From Klebsormidium nitens (lineage: Eukaryota; Streptophyta; Klebsormidiophyceae; Klebsormidiales; Klebsormidiaceae), in NCBI GenBank assembly GCA_000708835.1, contig DF237377.1, positions 1 through 64,000 of the forward strand: DNA of 64,000 nucleotides, written 5' to 3'. The translations under genes were made by a program, and so were the position numbers. Shown in pieces: positions 56,959 to 64,000 of the stretch. Within the stretch, counting starts at the first letter, position 1; the number at the start of each line of letters is the position of its first letter. Below the pieces are notes generated by a model. It did not search any database, was not told the DNA's origin, and was given only the letters and a program-made list of their open reading frames with translations.

Positions 56959-59900
56959 CTAACATCCGCTGCAAAGAGGGATGTCGTGCGTTAAGAGTAG
57001 GCCTTGGAGCGTCTAGTCGAAAATTGTGGCCGACCATGTGACGCTGCTTGTTAATGCAGAGCAGAAGTTCCAATTACCTGGGGTCTGTCATTGCATCGCT
57101 TCGACCCTCGTTAAGAGAAGAGGCTGGCTTCGCTTTACGGTTGCCTAACAACGTGCAAATTTCAATCCTCTAATACTGTGCTGGCTCTTGGCGAAGCTTA
57201 CCCATCCTCTCAGTTTCTCTCTGCAAGCCGCTCTTGACTTGTCTACTTCCCTCGTTTCTTTAACGTTGGCACAACATATGGCCGCCGTTGACATTCTGGA
57301 CTCTTCCTTGTCGTTCTCGTCTGAGCTTTCCACCCCTCCATATTTTGGCGCCTGGATTCGCCGGAAGAGGCTGATCAATGGGCTCGGGCGTTAGCCCGCC
57401 GTTTGATGATTCGTAATGTTTCAACGACTGAGGACGATCCGCAAAAGCGACAAGGCCAGCTGTCTATCAAGGACGGCACAAGCTTGTGCATGGAAGCGGC
57501 TAGGAATCACTAGTGAGTCCTTTCGTTATACTTATTAAGTCTTCTATGCAAGGCTTTAGAGGTAAAAACTAAGGAAGATCCATAAGAGTCATGGGATTGT
57601 GACATTAGTCTCCGCTTTAAAGATGTGAGTCTCGTACCTCCCGCTTGACTCATCCTTGCCACTGACAGACTAAGAAACTGTCAGGAGGAACGACAGACAT
57701 GGGCAAACGGATTCCACTGGGCCATTTGTTCTCGTTGATTGTTTCAATCTTACGAGGGCCAACGAGGGCACCAGAGTTGCATGGCTGGCAACAACAGCAC
57801 GAAGGTTCGACGAAAAAAACATTTCTGACCATTGTTGACATTGTCCCCTCAATGATTTACAAGCTCAAACTTACACCCTGTTCTCTGCTAAGAAATGGTA
57901 CAACTGTTACTGGAGGTTCTGGTGGCTTCATCTCCAATTTCCGAGCTTGAGCGGAAAGAAGCTCATCATATAAACCCATCCTTGCCATGGGTCTCCAACA
58001 TCTCGTTGGAGCACTCGGGGAGCACTCTAGTGCACCCATTTTAAGTATTCCGGATCCTTTGAGAGTACGTTCCGACGCCCAACGAATGCAAGCTGCCCAC
58101 ACAAGCACCCGGCGCGCGCGAGGAGAGTATGCTATATCCAAGACGAAAGCACGTTGTCCGATCTAGGAACATATTTGACAAGAATCTGAAATCACGGCTT
58201 AACGGCGCGATCAAGGTGAGTATCTGGCTCATCCCTTGCGGCCCGCGTGTTAGTGACTCGCACTGATTGACATGCTCACACATGAACTACTCAATCTGAG
58301 ACTCAGACGTGATCACGCACTCGCTCAACACGAGAAAGTATGAACGATGTCAAGTCAAGCTGTAGATTCCTACGAACCTGCTAAAACCTTCCATGTCAAT
58401 CCTTTATACAGCCATGCTGTTTCACAAATTTATTAGATTCTATGATAACTGCGCAAGGGCGGGTGAGCCCAAGGTCGCGGCAAGTCTCCCTGCAATACTG
58501 AAAGCAGAAGGCTCAAACCACACTCGAGATTAAGCTCCTTCATGTTCTTACACCTAAGAATCATTAGGAGGCACACTTAGCCACCAGCTTCAGATCCATC
58601 GACGAAGAATCGACCACTTCATTCTGTCGACGGCCAGCAATACCTTTGAAAATGCACGAGACGAGGCGGGCATTCGACGATTTAGCCTGAGAATCGGCAT
58701 CAGATATCCGAAACGATATTGAGCTTTTCGCAGACACTCAATGATTCGGGTCATCGTTGCCAGCCTCGCGGCAGAACTGTCCGGTCGATAGGGATTATCG
58801 GTGGGCCTCAGAAACGAAGAAGCGATGTAAAACTCATGATCCAAATTACGGTGGTTGCTCAAAGAGAGATGTCAGAACGTTCACCGTGTTAGCTATCTTG
58901 AAGAAAAGTGCCAGACAGCTGGCGGCGAGAAAAAACGTCCAGCTGCGAGAACAAACGTGATCAATAGCAGCGGTTATTCCAGGAACGAAGGTAGTTCAAA
59001 GTCAGAAGACTATTCTGGAGTTCAACACATATGCGTTGGACAACGGCCAGGTACTCAAAGAATGTGCAGATTGACGTTATTTCTTAAAATTTTAGCAGAC
59101 TGTTTAGCTAAGCCCACACGAGGGGCTCGAAGAAGGGCCACAGATTGGAACCAGAACTTCGGCAAGTCGGTTGTAGGCAGGGCATGGAAGTATCCCTGTT
59201 GACACCTCAGAGCATGAGACAGGATCGGGCGTCAGCCCCGGTGATAAGTGTGAACGTCCTAATTGAGTGGCTAGAAGCACTCAGTGAACGGCTCATCTTT
59301 GCCTCCTATTCAAGCCCAACCAGCTATGTATAAGAATGACAGAAGCTGAGCCGTACAAGTGAAAGGCGCGTTACCGTAGGTCCAGAAATCAAATCTTTGC
59401 AAGAGTTCCGCTGGATTGACTCTGCTGTGGTCCGCCAGTGGTTAGCATCGAAACGAATTTTGTGTTCGAACATGACGACGTGGCCTCCGCTTCACTCATC
59501 CGGACCCCTCCTCAGCGAACAAAACGCTGAGAGGAAGGTTTCATTTCGACCTTGCCAAATTGAAATTCATCCAGATGCCCTACGCTAACACCCTTTAAAA
59601 CGCTGGACGCCAAAATGCTACCGCAATCAAAAGTCTGAGACAAAGCGCCGGACGTCAGATTTGAAGGTAAGGAGAGACCTGTACGTCAGATTATTTGCCG
59701 ATCAAGATTGGACACCAAACATGAAGCTTCCGACGAGGTTGTGGCTCTGCCAGGAATGCGCTTGATGAGAAGAGTACTCATACCAGAATACGGCTACGTC
59801 CTTGCCAAGCATGAAGCACTCTATGTGTTCTTTCCCGTACTGAGCCCACTGACTGAATGGAAGCTGAGTTTTCCGCCCACCCTGTCCTAAAAATTCGATG

Positions 59901-62900
59901 GGCTCCTTGTTCTTGGCGTTTGGCTGTGGCACGAGATAAGAAAAAGCAAGGCCTTGAAATGGGGCAGGTTACACGTGGGCTCTCGTTAGAGTTCTCCATG
60001 CAGGCCGCAGTTGTCTTTTTGATACAGGGATCGGCGTTCAGAATTTCATGTACTGAAAAAGATGACTGTAAGAGTCCCTCGCTAATACGGATTACTCGGC
60101 GCGCATGTTTCGTGACTTCGTCGGACGCCACGCCATGATATCGAAACTCTCGCTTTGCACGTATAACAGCAGATCAAGGGCTGGCGACATCTCTCTGCAT
60201 GCAGGCGGCAGCAGTTCGATCCTTGAATAAAGATACGCTACTTGGAACGGGGGTGAACCATGAGAGCGCGCGCGCATTTTCACATAGCGTCAGAGAATCG
60301 AAGAAGAATCAACGTTGGGCGCTTGGCTGCAGATGTTCATCACATGACCACCAGATTCACTCAAGGACCGAAGGAATCCTTTGATTCGAGGCGCTCCCAT
60401 TGAAAGAGATTGAAGATGAGGGGCTGAGGCGCACATTGAGATAGCTCCATCATATTTCCCCTTCTTATCATGGGCGCAAGCCCTAAAGGCGTCGTAATAG
60501 ACATCTTCGTCGCGGAGGTATCAAGTGTGCGCAAAATGAAAGAGTACCGATATCTGAACTCTGTGTTGTAGGATCCCGTAAGCGACTGATCAACGAGTCG
60601 GTCTGATTGCTGAAAGAAAGTGCACTCACAGAAGTAAAACTAAATTTATATCCTCGCGAACGGAGAGATGGCTTTATACGATAAAAAGGTCTTCAAAGGA
60701 GGCGCTGTATGGCATCGTTTTGGCCTACGTCAAAGAAAGAAACTTGGGTACCTTGACCCACGTTCAAAGAGTCACTGCAATCATACCTACAGTTCTTACT
60801 GCAAGGAACTATACAAGGACAGAAGCGCGAATGTGCATTTTGCGGATCGCTATGATTTAAACCCGCTGTCGAAGAAGCGAGGCAGACCAGGCCGCGTTTC
60901 GAACCTTTGATAAGACGCGAGCGGAAGCATGCGCATCTGGCGACCAGAAAGCGCGTACCGTCACGTTGATGCCGCCGCTTATTGAACGTGCTTTTGCAGC
61001 GCCTGAGAAGCTAAGTAATTAGCATCAAGACCTTGTGAAAGTCGTATGTGGGCTGCTTGACATAACGCCCTCTTTCAAATGTCGAACAAGTCGAAGCCGT
61101 TCTTCATATTGTCGAAGGCCGCCGGTTCGGGAACCGCGGAACTCGCTTTTCAAACAAAAACGGAACTTAAGTGCTTAACCGCCGCAGAGGAAGACGATCA
61201 CAGGCTTCCAATATGAGGGCGTCAAAGGGACTCGCATTTCCCAATTGCAAGCAATCAATGGTGGAAAAAAAGCTCCAGCAGGTTGTTTAGAAAGCATGCC
61301 AAAGGCGAGGACCTTTATTTCAGCTCTAACGGCAACCGTCAAGAGGCAATATCATGCCAGGAATCAACATCTGAAAGCCTCTCCTCAAGTCGTTCTGGAT
61401 CAGGCCGGGCTGCTCAGATGCTCAACTGCTTCGTATACATTCGCATGTGGCAGGTTTGCATGCAGCCGTAGAAAGGCCCGAGAGCTTGCACTTTCTCGAA
61501 GCTTGAGATTAACAGATAGATACATTGAAAGTGTGGTGGCATCAGAGCCCGCGCAATTCCCACTGAAGGAGGCCTTCAGAGGCCAGGCCAATCATTGCCA
61601 AAGGTTAATCTGTTATTGCTTCGATCGGCGACACGTCTGGGCCTTATTCAAGAACTCTGACATACACGTCCGCTTATGCAATCAACGCCCGCTATCAAAC
61701 GCCGCAGGCACAAATTGCTCGCAAAAGGTGCTAATAAGATTACACAAAAGATTGATTACCCAGTTTTCGTTGAATTTCGGCAGCATCGCATCAAGAGCAG
61801 TAGGCGAGAACGGAATGCCGTGTGCCCACGTGGCGGTGCTCACAGCAAATCGATTTCGAAGTCAGTCAAGGGCTTCGCATGCTTTTTGGCATCAGGGAGC
61901 ATTTCTCCGTCTCACCGCACAGGTGGGTTCTAGAACTCAAGCACGGCTCGTCATTGCCATTACGGTACAGCTTAAGTTTTGGAAATTTGTCCGGCACCAC
62001 CTTTCAAGACGTAAAACGCTCCCCAGAATGCAGAAAAGGTCTCGAATGGTGAGACGTGGCCTGTTTGATCCTCCCAATGACATTGAAATCCAGAAGCGTG
62101 CAAGTCGCGGAACTTCAAGTCCGGTCGTGAGTCATTGCCAGAAATGACGGATGCTCTCGTTGATGTTAAAAGCTCAGTATCGAAGACTTAGACAAATGGA
62201 GGGGAGAAGGCATCGTGACCTTTTTTGGCTGTGACAATAAAACGGTTGACCGTGAACACAGTCGGCGACGAAGACCAAGTGGCGGTTGGACCGGCGGAAT
62301 CGTCCAGCCGAGAAAGATCTGTGTAGCCCAAAGGCTCCTTTCCGACTGAGGTATACCATTGGAATTGCCAACAAAAGAAACTTGTGAACTTCACAGAAAT
62401 AATGTCAGGTAAAGCAAAAGCGACTAGCTTAGCAGGCAGGAATCCGCCGCCGAGCGCGGACGTAAATTAGAGCCGGCCACCAGAGGATTGCAGCTATATA
62501 TAACATTGCACAAACCACTGTAAGCAGTGTGCGCTTATCGAATCCGGTGTCAATTTTGCCAAGCGCGCGCGAGAGTGGATACAAGGCGTCAGAGCCTACA
62601 AGAAGCCCTCAGTAAGCGGCTCATCACTGTCTGCAGTTCAAGCGCTGCCAGCCTATAACGGTGAAGTGCCGTGGGAGAATGCGGGGTCGTGTCCCAACAA
62701 ACAACGAGCTCTCATTAAGCCACATCAGTTTCGTTGATCTGACATCGCTTTTGTTGGCGACCGGAAAAGTCGAGAAGGAGTCAGACGGACGCCAATTTTA
62801 CAGGGAAAGCTTTGCACGGGCAGAGGGCACAGCTGCGAGTAGCGTTTCCTAACAAAGTATGACGTCAGGGCAGTGACGTCAGAGTCATCTCAACGAGTCG

Positions 62901-64000
62901 AGACAGATATGAGTTGCAACTCACAAAGCGCTCGTCATCGCCTTACAACGCCCTGACTGTCTTTGGCTTTTCATAAATCTTCATGTCCTTTCATTGCAAG
63001 CCAATTCAGAATCCAGAGTGCACGAGGGGCATACAATAATCTCAAGGACTTCCGAGTCGCAACCTTGTGACAGGCTCCAGAGACTAGAAACAATGAACAA
63101 GCAATGAGGCGTCCAATGCCCCTCTTTGCTCTATTGTCCTTTCATGGCCAGGTAGCTAGTTAAGACCACACACCGCAAGAAGGACCTAAAACAAGCTCTG
63201 AAATCAGGGAAACGATTGCGAATTATGTGTGTCAAAAGCGGGTACATCCGAGCGTTCCGAACGCTGCGTCGTTTGCCCATTTGGAAACGTTGCGGCACTT
63301 TCCGTGACCCAACATCGAGGAGTTGATCCGCCTTGCCAGGACGACCTTGCGCCTCACAAGCGATTGCGCAAAGCAGCCAAACTCGTGTACGTGCTCCTTT
63401 GCTACGATGAAATTGCAAGCAGACAACATTCCGAGCTCCCGGCCCCATCTGACGATGAACTTTCACTGGCACGTTCAAGGGCCAGCATCGACATTGAAGT
63501 CCTTGGAAACAGAGCGACAGAGCGAAGGTTAGTAATGCACAGGGAAGAAACGGTACGCAGAACCTGTTGAAGAAAGTCAATCCGGGGATCTTAACTCTAG
63601 ATGCCTTCATGCTCCAAATTGATCTGTTCATGGTTTTGAAAGCACCGCGGGCTCGGCAGGCGGAATTACAAAGCGCCACACCTGAACTCTCAACTCGACT
63701 GGGTGCCAAGGACAAAAGATGTGGGCGGGCCATCTGCGTGGTCGTCTGCACGTTTTGTTTTTGGAAGACTCTGAGTGAATGCATGTACAATGACATCCAA
63801 AACCTCGGTCAAGACAACGTGACATAGCAAGAATTCAGGCTCTGGCTCAACAAAGCCCACGAACAAGCCATGATCGGCGGGATGCCGACAGACTCCCTTT
63901 GTCTTTCACAGCCAGACAGTGCCTTGGACATAGACAGAAAGCAACTTTTGAAACGCAATCCCTGAAGTGCCGAATTTGCAGTTGGCGCGTTCGACGTCGT
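56959..64000. other. 7 kb with no intact gene recognised
   Basis: Several frames are longer than expected for this base composition (61245-62147 plus, 300 codons, opening with TTG rather than ATG; 63131-63796 minus, 221 codons) but their products are Arg/Ser-rich and match no family I know. An 80-codon ATG frame at 60668-60910 ends in KKRGRPGR, an AT-hook-like word. A 57-codon frame ending at 57509 (EEADQWARALARR near its start) is unassigned. A possible copia fragment lies near 62180-62394. Mostly decayed mobile DNA is my best guess. Confidence 0.4.
62180..62394 (-). pseudogene. Possible decayed Ty1/copia RNase H fragment
   Basis: On the minus strand one frame reads LGYTDLS and, shifted, AGRFRRSNRHLVFV followed by GQPFYCHSQKR. 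Copia RNase H has (L)GYTDSDWAG...RRSTSGYVF...SW.SKKQ at the same spacing. A frameshift between the two halves would explain the switch. The match is short and by eye only. A plus-strand piece reading LADCLAKPT at about 59092-59118 resembles the copia tail motif LADxLTKP but is on the other strand, so the two need not belong to one element. Confidence 0.3.

Overview
The window is nuclear DNA from a eukaryote, most likely a streptophyte (a charophyte green alga such as Klebsormidium, or an early land-plant lineage). Nearly every recognisable gene is split into short exons joined at GT-AG introns. Three genes are of land-plant/streptophyte type: a class-B ARF GTPase, a PGSIP6/IPUT1-type sphingolipid glucuronosyltransferase and a plant-type RRM protein. 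Promoter DNA carries a plant telo-box. The genus is an inference. I built exon models by hand; in all ten multi-exon models the intron phases agree and the summed coding length is a multiple of three.

Layout, left to right: empty repeat-bearing DNA (1-1.8 kb); ARFB1-type GTPase (-, 1797-5177); EEF1AKMT1-type lysine methyltransferase (+, 5927-7700); kinetochore SPC24 (-, 8449-10009); PGSIP6/IPUT1-type glucuronosyltransferase (+, 10957-18665); DUF1802 protein (-, 19648-23015); RWDD1/Gir2-like protein (+, 23660-28989); small Tma17/Adc17-like coiled-coil protein (-, 29994-31217); a TPR co-chaperone module lying inside a DUF4604 (KIAA1143-like) protein (+, 32308-38965); plant RRM protein with a Gly/Gln/Pro tail (+, 41703-44678); mitochondrial ribosomal protein bS21m (-, 46810-47196); assembly gap (47426-47553); DUF1749 alpha/beta hydrolase (+, 48306-52714); RWD-domain frame (+, 54358-55320) followed by PARP-like exons (+, to about 56958). 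From 57 to 64 kb I recognise no intact gene, only long unexplained frames and a possible decayed copia fragment.

The genes do not form a pathway. They alternate in strand and make five head-to-head pairs with 0.6-1.1 kb between starts. The most unusual feature is that at least five genes contain tandem copies of an exon edge together with its splice site. The glucuronosyltransferase gene has four such clusters: about five copies of the exon 6 acceptor edge, five of the exon 7 donor edge, and decayed copies of the exon 3 and exon 4 donor edges. Other points of interest are the TPR-in-DUF4604 architecture, the RWD/PARP-like locus with Tyr in place of the first catalytic His, a 284-nt intronic foldback, and nine copies of TGACGTCA.
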